Source: an uncultured Collinsella sp. (GTDB lineage: Bacteria; Actinomycetota; Coriobacteriia; Coriobacteriales; Coriobacteriaceae). Taken from it: a stretch of DNA of 22,839 bases. Position 1 is the stretch's first letter, and every line of letters starts with the position of its first letter. The stretch spans positions 1-22,839 of the forward strand of contig URPJ01000022.1 of the NCBI GenBank assembly GCA_900549745.1, read 5' to 3'. The notes beneath the pieces were generated by a model, which saw only the letters and a list, made by a program, of their open reading frames with translations, had not been told where the DNA came from and made no database searches. Shown one piece after another: positions 1-7,879 of the stretch. Both the position numbers and the translations under genes were made by a program.

Positions 1-70
1 AATAAAAGAAGGCCAAGATTCGGGACGCAGTTCAATTTAAGTCTGTCCCCAATGAGTAGGTCGGTGCCCT

Positions 71-101
71 TTGTGCGGAGGTTGCTTTGATGCTTTATAC
101 T
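71..101 (+). promoter_or_regulatory. possible gltX promoter
   Basis: A TATACT hexamer at 96-101 resembles a sigma-70-type -10 box. The best -35 candidate is TTGTGC at 71-76, with a long 19-nt spacer, so the call is weak. A transcript from here would start near 108. That would place an in-frame ATG at 103 upstream of the transcript start and agrees with translation starting at 142. Confidence 0.3.
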
Positions 102-141
102 GATGCGGTTAGACATCCATCCTGCAATCGAGGAGATTTCC

Positions 142-1617
142 ATGGCATCAGACGTTCGCGTCCGCTTTGCACCCTCACCGACGGGCAAGCTGCACATCGG
201 CGGCGCCCGCACCGCTATCTATAACTGGGCTTTCGCCCGCGCAAACGGCGGCACGTTCATCCTGCGCATCGACGACACCGACCCCACCCGCTCCACCGAC
301 GAGAACACGCAGATCATCCTGCGCGCCATGCGTTGGCTGGGCCTGGACTGGGACGAGGGTCCCGAGGTGGGCGGCGATTTTGGCCCCTACGCCCAGACTG
401 AGCGCTTGGACCTGTACAAGCAGGCCGCCCAGAAGCTTTGGGACGAGGGCAAGGCCTATCCCTGCTTCTGCACCAAGGAGCAGCTCGACGCCGACCGCAA
501 GGCCGCGCAGGAGCGCAAGGACCCCTTCCAGGGCTATCAGCGCCGTTGCCGCGATCTTGATCCCGAGGAGGCCCGCCGCCGCATCGAGGCTGGCGAGTCC
601 TACGTCCTGCGCATCAAGGTGCCCGAGGACCGCGGCGACGTCGTCATCCACGACGCCGTCCACGGCGAGGTGACCTTCGACGCCAAGGAGCTCGACGACT
701 TTGTCATCTTCCGCTCCGACGGCACGCCCACGTATAACTTCGCGACCGTCGTCGACGACGCCATGATGAAGATCACCCATGTCATCCGCGGCGACGACCA
801 CCTGTCCAACACCCCGCGTCAGGTCATGGTCTACGAGGCCCTCGGCGCTCCCGTGCCCACGTTCGCTCACATCTCCATGATCCTGGGCGCCGACGGCAAG
901 AAGCTCTCCAAGCGCCACGGCGCCACCTCGGTGGAGGAGTACCGCGATGCCGGTTACCTGTCCGACGCCTTCGTCAACTATCTGGCGCTGCTCGGCTGGT
1001 CGCTCGACGGCGAGACCACGATCATCCCGCGCGAAGTCCTTGCCAGCAAGTTCTCGCTCGACCGCATCTCCAAGAACCCGGCTACCTTCGACCCCAAGAA
1101 GCTCGACTGGGTCAATGCCGAGTACATCAATGGTATGTCCGATGCTCAGTTTGCCGACGAGATCATGGTTCCCGAGCTGCACGAGGCGGGTCTCATCGAG
1201 GGTAATGTCGAGTACGGCGAGGATTGGATCGATGCGCTTGCCGCCATCGTCAAGCCGCGTACCAAGATGCCGGCCGACGCCGTGACCGTAGCCGCTCCCA
1301 TCTTCGCTACGGCCGAGACGCTCGAGTATGACGAGAAGTCCGTCAACAAGGGCCTTGCCAAGGAGGGCATGGGTGCCATTCTGGACACCGCCAGGGCCGC
1401 GCTCGAGGGCGTGAACGAGTGGACGGCTGCCAACATCGACGCCGTGCTTGAGCCGCTGCCCGAGCAGATGGACCTTAAGAAGCGCGTGGTGTTCCAGGCC
1501 GTGCGCGTCGCCGTCTGCGGCAACATGGTGAGCCCCCCGCTGGGCGAGACCATGGCGCTCGTCGGCCGCGACGACTGCCTGGCGCGTATCGACCGCGCCC
1601 GCACGATGGCGCTGTAA
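142..1617 (+). CDS. gltX: glutamyl-tRNA synthetase
   Basis: Class I aminoacyl-tRNA synthetase that charges tRNA-Glu with glutamate in the cytoplasm. If the organism lacks GlnRS it may also mischarge tRNA-Gln for a transamidase, which this window cannot tell. The 491-residue product has the usual family length. The HIGH-type signature is HIGG at residues 18-21 after FAPSPTG, and the KMSKS-type signature is KLSKR at 254-258. A C-F-C pair (108, 110) and C136 lie where some bacterial GluRS bind zinc. The start at 142 is preferred because GAGGAG sits 6-7 nt upstream. An in-frame ATG at 103 has no Shine-Dalgarno and lies next to the putative -10 box. The gene stands alone, closed by a terminator. 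Confidence 0.96.
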   Translation: MASDVRVRFAPSPTGKLHIGGARTAIYNWAFARANGGTFILRIDDTDPTRSTDENTQIILRAMRWLGLDWDEGPEVGGDFGPYAQTERLDLYKQAAQKLWDEGKAYPCFCTKEQLDADRKAAQERKDPFQGYQRRCRDLDPEEARRRIEAGESYVLRIKVPEDRGDVVIHDAVHGEVTFDAKELDDFVIFRSDGTPTYNFATVVDDAMMKITHVIRGDDHLSNTPRQVMVYEALGAPVPTFAHISMILGADGKKLSKRHGATSVEEYRDAGYLSDAFVNYLALLGWSLDGETTIIPREVLASKFSLDRISKNPATFDPKKLDWVNAEYINGMSDAQFADEIMVPELHEAGLIEGNVEYGEDWIDALAAIVKPRTKMPADAVTVAAPIFATAETLEYDEKSVNKGLAKEGMGAILDTARAALEGVNEWTAANIDAVLEPLPEQMDLKKRVVFQAVRVAVCGNMVSPPLGETMALVGRDDCLARIDRARTMAL

Positions 1618-1640
1618 TCACTGCGCAAACGTTTGTATCC

Positions 1641-1675
1641 GAGCCCCGTTCACCCCGAGCGGGGCTCTTGTTTCT
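1641..1675 (+). terminator. rho-independent terminator after gltX
   Basis: An 8-bp perfect stem, GAGCCCCG (1641-1648) with CGGGGCTC (1660-1667), has an 11-nt loop and is followed by the T-rich run TTGTTTCT. It lies 24 nt after the gltX stop and 30 nt before the priA ribosome-binding region, so it separates the two transcription units. Confidence 0.8.
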
Positions 1676-1706
1676 GTAGACGTATGGGATAGGAGGTGCT
1701 GGGGCC

Positions 1707-4160
1707 ATGGCCGAGCAACTTTCGCTGTTTGGTTCGCCGGAACCGGAGGAGACTCCGGCGAAGCCCGTGCCTGCCGCTGCCTCGGCTCAGCCTAAGCTTG
1801 CACCTGAGCCCATCGCCGCCTATGCGAGCGTGGTTCTCGACATCCCGACGCGCGCGCTGTCCGAGCCGTTTGCCTATGGTATTCCGCAGTCACTCGCCAA
1901 CGATGTCCAGATCGGTTCCACCGTCCTAGTTCATTTTGGCAACCGTGCGGCCGCAGGCTATATCGTCGATATTGCGTCTGAGCTGGGCGAGCTGCAAGGC
2001 AACAACGCCCTCGACCCCTCGCGCATCAAGCCCATCGAGGCCATCCTCAGCAAACCGCTCTTTACCGCCGAGGCTGCCCGTATCGCACGCTGGATGAGCC
2101 GCGAGTACGTCGCAACGCTTTCTGAGTGCCTGCGCCTGTTCTTGCCCCCGGGCGGCAGCCCGCGTGTGGTCAAGGGCGACGACGGCGTATGGACGGTTGA
2201 ACGTCCCGCCGTCAAGCCTATCCAAAACCGTTGGGTCATGCTCACGCCCGAGGGCTTTGACTATACGCCGCCCAAGACCGCCGTTCGCCAGCGACAGCTC
2301 ATTGAGGCGCTCCAGTGCGGACCGGTCACGACGCGCGACCTCAACCTGCTCTACAACAGTATGTCGGCGACCATCAAGGCACTCGAAAAACGCGGCGTCG
2401 TGGTGGTGGAGGAGCGCCGCGCCTGGCGTGGCTGTAGCGAGCAGACCACGCTGTCCTCGGCAAGTGGCAAGGCGCCGGTCGCGCTCACGAACGGCCAGCA
2501 GCAGGCGCTTGCGCAGATTGAGCGCGCCCGTCTGGACGCCCATGGCGACGTGGTGCTGGTCGACGGCGTCACCGGCTCCGGCAAAACCGAGGTTTACCTT
2601 TCCGCCATCGAGCGCGTGCTCGCAGCCGGCCGTTCGGCCTGCGTGCTGGTGCCCGAGATATCGCTGACGGCCCAGACCGTCGGCCGCTTCCGTTCGCGCT
2701 TTGGCGAGACGGTCGCCGTGTTCCATTCGCGCCTTTCGGCCGGCGAGCGCCTGGACCAGTGGGATATGGTTGCCAGCGGTGCCGCGCGTGTGGTCGTGGG
2801 TGCCCGCTCGGCGCTCTTTTGCCCGCTCAGCGACTTGGGCCTCATCATCATCGACGAGGAGCACGAGACCAGCTACAAGCAGGGCTCCTGTCCGCGCTAC
2901 CACGCGCGCGAGGTAGCGGCCGAGATGGCGCGACGCTACCGCTGTCCGCTCGTGTTGGGCTCCGCCACGCCTTCTGCTGAGACCCTCGATCGTTGCCGCC
3001 GTGGCACGTATAACGGTGCCACCTGGACTCGTGTCGAGATGCCTGAGCGCCCGGGACATGCCGTGCTGCCCACGGTCCGCATTGCCGACCTGCGCCGCGA
3101 GTTTTCGCGCGGCAGCCGCTCCATGTTCTCAAAACCGCTGATGGAAGGCCTGGAGCGTGTGGTCGAGCGCCGTGAGAAGGCCGTGCTGTTGCATAACCGC
3201 CGCGGTTTTGCACCGTTCCTGATGTGCCGCGAGTGCGGCTGCGTCCCCACGTGCAACCACTGCTCCACCGCGCTCACGTACCACGAGCGCACGCACACGC
3301 TGCAGTGTCACACATGTGGTTCGTCTTGGCGCGTGCAGCCGTATCCCGCGCCCACGAGCCGTTGCCCCAAATGTGGCAGTCGCTACCTGGCAAAAATGGG
3401 TCTGGGCACTCAACAGATCGAGGACGCGCTGCACCAGATGCTTCCCGAGGACGTCGCCATTATTCGCATGGATGCCGATTCCACGCGCGGCAAGGATGCG
3501 CACAAAAAGCTGCTCGAGCAGTTCGATGCCGCCGATTGTGCGGTGCTGCTGGGCACCCAGATGATCGCCAAGGGCCTCGACTTTCCCGAGGTCACGCTCG
3601 TGGGCGTGGTCAATGCCGATTTCGCCCTCAAGCTGCCGGACTTCCGCGCAGGAGAGCGCGCCTACGACTTGCTGGAGCAGGTTGCGGGCCGCGCCGGCCG
3701 CGGCGATCGCCCCGGTGAGGTGATCATCCAGACCTACCTGCCCGAAGATCCGGTCATTCGCGCTGTCGCTGAGCACGACCGTTCGATCTTTACCGACTAC
3801 GACCTGGATCAGCGCCGCGACGCGCTGTACCCGCCGTTTGTTCGCCTGGTCAACATTTTGGTGTGGTCGGCGAACCGAGACGACGCGCAGGACTACATCG
3901 GGCGCATTGCAAAGCTTCTTAAGCGCCGTTGGCATGCCGCCGCGCCCGACTTTTTGCGGGCGGGCAGCGCGGTGCCGCAGGTGCTGGGCCCAGCTTCGTG
4001 TGTAATCGAGAGAGCCAAGGACCGTTACCGCTTCCATCTGCTTGTGAAGTCGCCCGTGGGGTACCATGTCTCTGATGATATCGACGCCTGCCTCAAAGAG
4101 GTGGGCTCTGTGCGCGGCGTGAGCGTGAGCGTTGACGTCGACGCCTATGATTTGATGTAA
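1707..4160 (+). CDS. priA: primosomal protein N' (PriA), replication restart helicase
   Basis: Superfamily-2 3'-5' DNA helicase that recognises stalled or collapsed forks and reloads the replisome. The product is 817 residues, at the long end for PriA because of a Pro/Ala-rich N-terminal leader of about 35 residues. The DNA-binding domain covers roughly residues 40-140. Walker A is GVTGSGKTE near 287-295 and the Walker B/DEAH-type box is DEEHE at 383-387. The zinc-binding insert has paired cysteines from C507 to C556 (CRECG, CNHC, CHTCG, CPKCG), all eight visible. Helicase motif V (KGLDFP) and motif VI (QVAGRAGRG) follow. AGGAGG at 1691-1696 is 10 nt from the ATG. It heads the priA-def pair and the gap to def is only 18 nt. 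Confidence 0.96.
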   Translation: MAEQLSLFGSPEPEETPAKPVPAAASAQPKLAPEPIAAYASVVLDIPTRALSEPFAYGIPQSLANDVQIGSTVLVHFGNRAAAGYIVDIASELGELQGNNALDPSRIKPIEAILSKPLFTAEAARIARWMSREYVATLSECLRLFLPPGGSPRVVKGDDGVWTVERPAVKPIQNRWVMLTPEGFDYTPPKTAVRQRQLIEALQCGPVTTRDLNLLYNSMSATIKALEKRGVVVVEERRAWRGCSEQTTLSSASGKAPVALTNGQQQALAQIERARLDAHGDVVLVDGVTGSGKTEVYLSAIERVLAAGRSACVLVPEISLTAQTVGRFRSRFGETVAVFHSRLSAGERLDQWDMVASGAARVVVGARSALFCPLSDLGLIIIDEEHETSYKQGSCPRYHAREVAAEMARRYRCPLVLGSATPSAETLDRCRRGTYNGATWTRVEMPERPGHAVLPTVRIADLRREFSRGSRSMFSKPLMEGLERVVERREKAVLLHNRRGFAPFLMCRECGCVPTCNHCSTALTYHERTHTLQCHTCGSSWRVQPYPAPTSRCPKCGSRYLAKMGLGTQQIEDALHQMLPEDVAIIRMDADSTRGKDAHKKLLEQFDAADCAVLLGTQMIAKGLDFPEVTLVGVVNADFALKLPDFRAGERAYDLLEQVAGRAGRGDRPGEVIIQTYLPEDPVIRAVAEHDRSIFTDYDLDQRRDALYPPFVRLVNILVWSANRDDAQDYIGRIAKLLKRRWHAAAPDFLRAGSAVPQVLGPASCVIERAKDRYRFHLLVKSPVGYHVSDDIDACLKEVGSVRGVSVSVDVDAYDLM

Positions 4161-4178
4161 CAACTCGAAAGGATGGCC

Positions 4179-4715
4179 ATGGAAGCCAACGGAATCGTAC
4201 TGTCGCCCGACCCTCGTCTGCGCCAGGAGTGCGCCGTCATCGAGGAGATCACCCCGGCAATCGAAGCGCTTGCCGAGAAGATGAAGAAGATGATGTTCGA
4301 CAACGGTGGTTGCGGTCTTGCTGCTCCGCAGATCGGCGAGCTTATTCAGCTCGTCACCATCGACTGTGACTACAGCGACAAGAACGACTACGACCCCTAC
4401 GTGCTCATCAACCCCGTAATCGTGGAGCAGAGTGACCATCTGGTGCCGTTTAGCGAGGGCTGCCTGTCCATCCCTGGCATTAGCTGCGAGATTGAGCGTC
4501 CCGACCATGTCGTCGTCGAGGCGTATGATCTGGACGCCAACTTGATTCGCTATGAGGCATCGGGCGATCTGTTCTGCGTGTGCCTGCAGCACGAGATCGA
4601 CCACCTGCACGGCAAAACTATGTTCGAGCGACTGAAGCCGATGCAGAGGATCAAGGCCGTCAAGGAGTACCAGGACGCCCTGGCCCGCGGCGCTCGACCG
4701 GGCGAGACGGAGTAG
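4179..4715 (+). CDS. def: peptide deformylase
   Basis: Metalloenzyme that removes the N-formyl group from nascent proteins, undoing the modification whose donor step is made by Fmt downstream. All three family motifs are present in the 178-residue product: GCGLAAPQ at 44-51 (GxGLAAxQ), EGCLS at 93-97 with the metal-ligand cysteine, and HEIDH at 138-142 with the two histidine ligands and the catalytic glutamate. The ATG at 4179 is preferred because GAAAGGA lies 5-6 nt upstream. An in-frame ATG at 4173 would overlap that Shine-Dalgarno. It is probably co-transcribed with priA. A long hairpin starts 9 nt after the stop. Confidence 0.96.
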   Translation: MEANGIVLSPDPRLRQECAVIEEITPAIEALAEKMKKMMFDNGGCGLAAPQIGELIQLVTIDCDYSDKNDYDPYVLINPVIVEQSDHLVPFSEGCLSIPGISCEIERPDHVVVEAYDLDANLIRYEASGDLFCVCLQHEIDHLHGKTMFERLKPMQRIKAVKEYQDALARGARPGETE

Positions 4716-4723
4716 GTCCCACC

Positions 4724-4860
4724 GTCCCCTTTCCGCCGCAGGCTTAGGTTTTGCTCCATGCTCAAACAGTCCTGCTCGCGCGAAGAGCACATTAAGTGCT
4801 CTTCGGCTCGTGCGGAACTGCGCGTGGAGCAATAACCTAAGCCCTGCGGCGGAAGGGGAC
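4724..4860. repeat. 137-nt near-perfect inverted repeat (long hairpin)
   Basis: The outer arms 4724-4761 and 4822-4860 are reverse complements except for a few one-base indels and a mismatch. They begin GTCCCCTTTCCGCCGC and end GGCGGAAGGGGAC. Inside lies a second perfect 10-bp stem, CGAAGAGCAC (4781-4790) with GTGCTCTTCG (4796-4805), around a 5-nt loop. The segments between pair imperfectly, so the whole element folds on itself. No clear target-site duplication flanks it and no ORF makes sense of it. It could be a non-autonomous palindromic intergenic repeat, or a strong transcriptional barrier after def (GCGTTTTCG follows it). The inverted repeat is certain, its function is not. Confidence 0.85.
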
Positions 4861-5077
4861 TGCGTTTTCGTGCTCCTCTTCGCCCGGGTGCCGTTGGGCC
4901 AGGGAGGGGCGTCTTCGCTGATAGGTGCTTTGTTGAGAGAGCTGCTTTTATTGCGGCTCTTTCTTTGGTTTTGGGTATATTTGTTCTTGTTGAATTGTTA
5001 TTGCGGATGGGCTGGTGACTTGGCTTTCCGCTGTTCTTTGTAGCCGTCTCGGCTTTGGTTGAGGGGAGACGTTCTTT
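4861..5077 (+). other. T/G-rich intergenic stretch before fmt
   Basis: No convincing gene lies here. From about 4907 the plus strand becomes very rich in T and G and poor in A and C, unlike the flanking def gene, and this continues into the 5' end of fmt. A TATATT at 4976-4981 with TTGCGG at 4951-4956 (19-nt spacer) is a weak promoter candidate for fmt-rsmB. GAGGGGAG at 5061-5068 is the fmt ribosome-binding site, about 9 nt before the ATG. Confidence 0.5.
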
Positions 5078-5998
5078 ATGCGTATTGTGTTTATGGGTAC
5101 GCCTGATTTTGCTGTGCCTTCTTTGACTTCGCTTGTTGAGGCTGGGAATGAGATTGCGCTTGTTGTTACTCGTCCTGATGCTGTTCGTGGGCGTGGTAAG
5201 AAGCTGGAGCCGTCTCCTGTTAAGGCTAAGGCGCTTGAGCTGGGGTTGCCGGTTATTGAGGCTAATCGTATGACGCCTGAGGTTGTTGAGGCGCTTCAGG
5301 CTGCCCAGACTGACATTTTCTGTGTGGCTGCCTATGGCTGCATTTTGCCCGATGAGGTGCTGCATATGGCGCCGCTCGGCATTGTGAATGTTCATGCGTC
5401 CTTGCTGCCTCGTTGGCGAGGGGCTGCTCCTATTCAGCGTGCCATTCTTGCTGGTGATGAGGTTGCTGGCGTTTCCATTATGCGTATTGGGCATGGCGTG
5501 GATACCGGCGCTTATTGCGCGCAGGCCTCGACGTCGGTTGCCGGTAAGCATGCTGAGGCGCTGACCATGGAGCTTGGTGAGCTTGGCGGCAAACTGCTTG
5601 CCGATACGCTTCCTTCTCTTGCCGATGGCACCGCCGTGTGGATCGAACAGGACGAGGTGCTCGTTACCCATGCTGCCAAGATTTCTAAGCAGGAGATGCG
5701 CTTGGATCCGCACATGGCGGCGCTTGATTGCGTGCGTCATGTGCTGGCCTCGTCCGATACCGCGCCTGCTCGTTGCGTGATTGCCGGCAAGACCGTGCGT
5801 GTGCTCGATGCTGCGGCGGCTGATGTGTCGCTTGGCGAGGGTCAGGTTCTCGTTCAGGCTAAGCGTGTTTACCTTGGCCTTTCCGATGGCTCGGTTGAGT
5901 TGCTCGAGGTTAAGCCTGATGGCAAGCGTGCTATGGCCGCTTCTGCTTGGGCTGCTGGCCTGCAGGGTGCCGATCTTTCGTGGGGTGTTTTGTCATGA
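5078..5998 (+). CDS. fmt: methionyl-tRNA formyltransferase
   Basis: Transfers a formyl group from 10-formyltetrahydrofolate to Met-tRNA-fMet for initiation, in the cytoplasm. The 306-residue product has the normal length. The N-terminal Rossmann-type domain opens FMGTPDFAVPSL. The formyl-folate/catalytic region NVHASLLPRWRGAAPIQRA (about 106-124) carries the family's Asn, His and SLLP signature, and GVDTGA near 144 supplies the catalytic aspartate. The C-terminal OB-like tRNA-binding domain follows from about residue 205. The stop overlaps the rsmB start as ATGA, so the two are translationally coupled. The first 75 codons end only in G or T, quite unlike gltX, priA and def. The bias relaxes further into the gene. 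Confidence 0.95.
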   Translation: MRIVFMGTPDFAVPSLTSLVEAGNEIALVVTRPDAVRGRGKKLEPSPVKAKALELGLPVIEANRMTPEVVEALQAAQTDIFCVAAYGCILPDEVLHMAPLGIVNVHASLLPRWRGAAPIQRAILAGDEVAGVSIMRIGHGVDTGAYCAQASTSVAGKHAEALTMELGELGGKLLADTLPSLADGTAVWIEQDEVLVTHAAKISKQEMRLDPHMAALDCVRHVLASSDTAPARCVIAGKTVRVLDAAAADVSLGEGQVLVQAKRVYLGLSDGSVELLEVKPDGKRAMAASAWAAGLQGADLSWGVLS

Positions 5999-7395
5999 GC
6001 AAGCTGTCTCCCGCGCGCAAGCTTGCGCTCGATGTGCTGATGGAGGCCGATCGCCGCGGCATGTACGCGCGTGACGTGCTCTCGTCCCGTGCTTCGGCCA
6101 AGGCTATTGACCAGCGCGATTCCGCTTTTGCCGCCCGCTTGGCGCTGGGCGTGGCCGCCACGCAGGGTATTTTGGACGAGCTGCTCGATCAGTTTCTCGA
6201 TAAACCCAAAAAGGTTGCGCCGCGCGTTCGCATGGCGCTTCGTATCTCGGCCTTCGAGATGCTCTACCTGCATACGCCGGGCCGCGTTGCCGTGAGCCAG
6301 GGTGTTGAGCTGGTGCGCAGTGGTGCTAAGTCTGCTGCGGGCCTGGCAAACGCGGTGCTGCACAAGGTTGCGGACAACGTTGAGGACTTTGCCACGGCAT
6401 CCGACGTGGATGAGTCCGAGCGACGCTTGGTTCGTCTGTCGCGCCTGATGGGTCTTCCGCGCTGGCTATGCGCTCGCATTATGGCGTCGTTTGACACTCC
6501 AGAGGGTGCGCTCGGCTTCGCCGGCAATCTGGCGCCCGCGCCGCTCGCTTTGCACGAGAACGCCTTTGCAACCAAACCTGATCCGTACCTATCGCAGCTT
6601 GTGGCACCCGTGTTCCCGGGCTGCCATGCCCCGGTTGATGCCCAGGTTACCGTTGCTTCGGGTGTGTTTGAGCGTGCTGCCGCGGTGGCATCCGATCTCA
6701 ACGCGCAGCTTATCGCCACAGCTGCCACTCGCCCTGGTAGCTGCCTTGAGATTGGTGCCGGCCGTGGCACCAAGACCTATGTGATGATGTGCCAGGCCAA
6801 GCGTGCGGGCTATGAGCGTCAGCATACGGCGCTCGATCTGCATGATCGCAAGTGCGATCTGAATCTCGCTCGTCTGCATAAGGCCGGTATTCAGGGCGTT
6901 CGCACGGTTTCGGGTGATGCTTGCGAGCTTGATGACGTGCTCACATCGTTTGATGCCATGCTTGGCGAGCCGGTTAAGTTCGACACGGTCTTTATCGATG
7001 CGCCGTGCTCGGGCACCGGTACCATGCGCCGTCATCCCGAGATCCCGTGGCGCCTGACCGAAAAAGATGTGACGGTTGAGCTGCCCAAGCTGCAGTTGAC
7101 GATGCTCAAAGAGGCTGCTGAGCGCGTGACTGCCGGCGGCGAGCTCATCTATGCGACATGCTCGGTCTTCGACGAGGAGAACACGCAGGTGGTGGACGCT
7201 TTCCTGAGCTCTCCCGAGGGTGCCGGCTTTAACGTGGCACCGCTTTCCGAGGCGCAGATTCTGCAACTCCCCGAGTTCGCCCAGGCCAAGAAGCTCGTCT
7301 CCGTACGCCAAAACGACCGAGGCCTTTTCCAAAGCGTGCCGGTAAACGCCGACTCCTACGACGGTCACTTCTGCGCCAGATTGGTTCGCAAATAA
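5995..7395 (+). CDS. rsmB: 16S rRNA (cytosine-C5) methyltransferase RsmB/Sun
   Basis: SAM-dependent enzyme expected to methylate C967 of 16S rRNA. The 466-residue product has an N-terminal NusB-like helical RNA-binding domain (about 1-150) and a C-terminal Rossmann methyltransferase domain. Both catalytic cysteines of the RNA m5C family are present: C338 in DAPCSGTG (motif IV) and C389 in YATCSVF (motif VI). The SAM-binding motif I reads LEIGAGRGTKT (about 250-260) instead of the usual AAPGGKT-type loop, so the assignment rests on the cysteines, NusB domain and context. The start is the ATG of the ATGA overlap with fmt. Upstream in-frame TTG codons lie inside fmt and are not needed. Confidence 0.92.
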   Translation: MSKLSPARKLALDVLMEADRRGMYARDVLSSRASAKAIDQRDSAFAARLALGVAATQGILDELLDQFLDKPKKVAPRVRMALRISAFEMLYLHTPGRVAVSQGVELVRSGAKSAAGLANAVLHKVADNVEDFATASDVDESERRLVRLSRLMGLPRWLCARIMASFDTPEGALGFAGNLAPAPLALHENAFATKPDPYLSQLVAPVFPGCHAPVDAQVTVASGVFERAAAVASDLNAQLIATAATRPGSCLEIGAGRGTKTYVMMCQAKRAGYERQHTALDLHDRKCDLNLARLHKAGIQGVRTVSGDACELDDVLTSFDAMLGEPVKFDTVFIDAPCSGTGTMRRHPEIPWRLTEKDVTVELPKLQLTMLKEAAERVTAGGELIYATCSVFDEENTQVVDAFLSSPEGAGFNVAPLSEAQILQLPEFAQAKKLVSVRQNDRGLFQSVPVNADSYDGHFCARLVRK

Positions 7396-7401
7396 TTACT
7401 A

Positions 7402-7468
7402 AGTTGCGGTGAAATAGGGATTGAATATCGGCTTCTAACCGCCAAACAGTCCTTATTTCACCGCAACT
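7402..7468. repeat. intergenic inverted repeat after rsmB
   Basis: The 19-nt arms 7402-7420 and 7450-7468 pair with a single G-T wobble around a 29-nt spacer. The arm sequence is AGTTGCGGTGAAATA followed by (G/A)GGA. No T-run follows on the plus strand, so it is not a classical terminator, although it begins only 7 nt after the rsmB stop. The spacer/right-arm junction contains CAAACAGTCCT (7443-7453), identical to an 11-mer inside the long hairpin at 4763-4773. Confidence 0.75.
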
Positions 7469-7504
7469 CATAAGGAAACCTGGCAGATAATTAGCTACCC
7501 ATAG

Positions 7505-7545
7505 CGCAAAGAAATAGCCCCGCGATTGGTGTCGGTCGCGGGGCT
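7505..7545 (-). terminator. terminator of the fmdB-type gene (possibly bidirectional)
   Basis: A perfect 10-bp stem, AGCCCCGCGA (7516-7525) with TCGCGGGGCT (7536-7545), has a 10-nt loop. Read on the minus strand it is followed by ATTTCTTTG, a usable U-tract. It lies 9 nt beyond the stop of the zinc-ribbon gene and may also stop plus-strand read-through from rsmB, which converges here. Confidence 0.78.
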
Positions 7546-7554
7546 GATTGGTTT

Positions 7555-7791
7555 CTAGTGGCTGTGTGGGCAGTTGGCGCAGCAGCCGTTGGTGGCGCTG
7601 GTGCTGGAGCCGCCGCTTCGCTGGTCGGTGTTGTAGAAGCCGCTGCCCTCAAACTTGATGCCGCTGGCCGAGAACGTCTTGGCGGCCGGAGCGCCGCAGT
7701 TGGGGCACACGACCTCGGGGGTCTCGGACATGGGATGCTCAACCTCAAACACGTTGCCGCAGCTCGAGCACTTGTAATCGTAGCGCGCCAT
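7555..7791 (-). CDS. FmdB-family zinc-ribbon protein
   Basis: Small 78-residue protein with the N-terminal FmdB/CxxC zinc ribbon: YDYKCSSCGNVFE, then CPNCGAPA about 20 residues later, giving four metal-ligand cysteines. The family's GSGFY-x-TD motif follows near residues 49-55. The C-terminus adds GCCANCPHSH, a further Cys/His cluster. Family members are called putative regulators but their molecular role is not settled. AAGGA lies 6 nt before the ATG, a good Shine-Dalgarno. It is the last gene of the minus-strand block, 88 nt after the GH13-GH77 gene and separated from it by a hairpin, so it may be expressed partly on its own. Confidence 0.85.
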   Translation of the reverse strand: MARYDYKCSSCGNVFEVEHPMSETPEVVCPNCGAPAAKTFSASGIKFEGSGFYNTDQRSGGSSTSATNGCCANCPHSH

Positions 7792-7808
7792 AATACTTCC
7801 TTTTCAGC

Positions 7809-7835
7809 ACAAAGCGGGCAGATCGCTCTGCCCGC
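7809..7835 (-). terminator. terminator/attenuator hairpin after the GH13-GH77 gene
   Basis: A perfect 9-bp stem, GCGGGCAGA (7814-7822) with TCTGCCCGC (7827-7835), has a 4-nt loop. On the minus strand it is followed by TTTGTG, a short U-run. It sits 44 nt beyond the GH13-GH77 stop and 22 nt before the zinc-ribbon start, so it probably ends or thins transcription before that gene. Confidence 0.65.
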
Positions 7836-7879
7836 AAAAATTCAAACGTCTGTAACTGTACCCTATATCGGGCGTTTTA

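Noticed and set aside
1..60. short GGGAC/GTCCC pair (about 25-49) as a terminator or repeat of an upstream gene
   Set aside because: Only 5 bp pair and no gene end is visible in the window, so the evidence is insufficient.
3129..4832. 567-codon minus-strand frame across priA and def
   Set aside because: It runs antisense to two genes with complete motifs, has no recognisable domain and begins inside the palindromic element.
4810..5043. 77-codon plus-strand frame with a hydrophobic Leu/Phe-rich half
   Set aside because: It starts inside the long hairpin, has no Shine-Dalgarno, and its hydrophobicity follows from the T-rich composition (Leu, Phe, Trp codons). A small membrane peptide cannot be excluded but is not supported.
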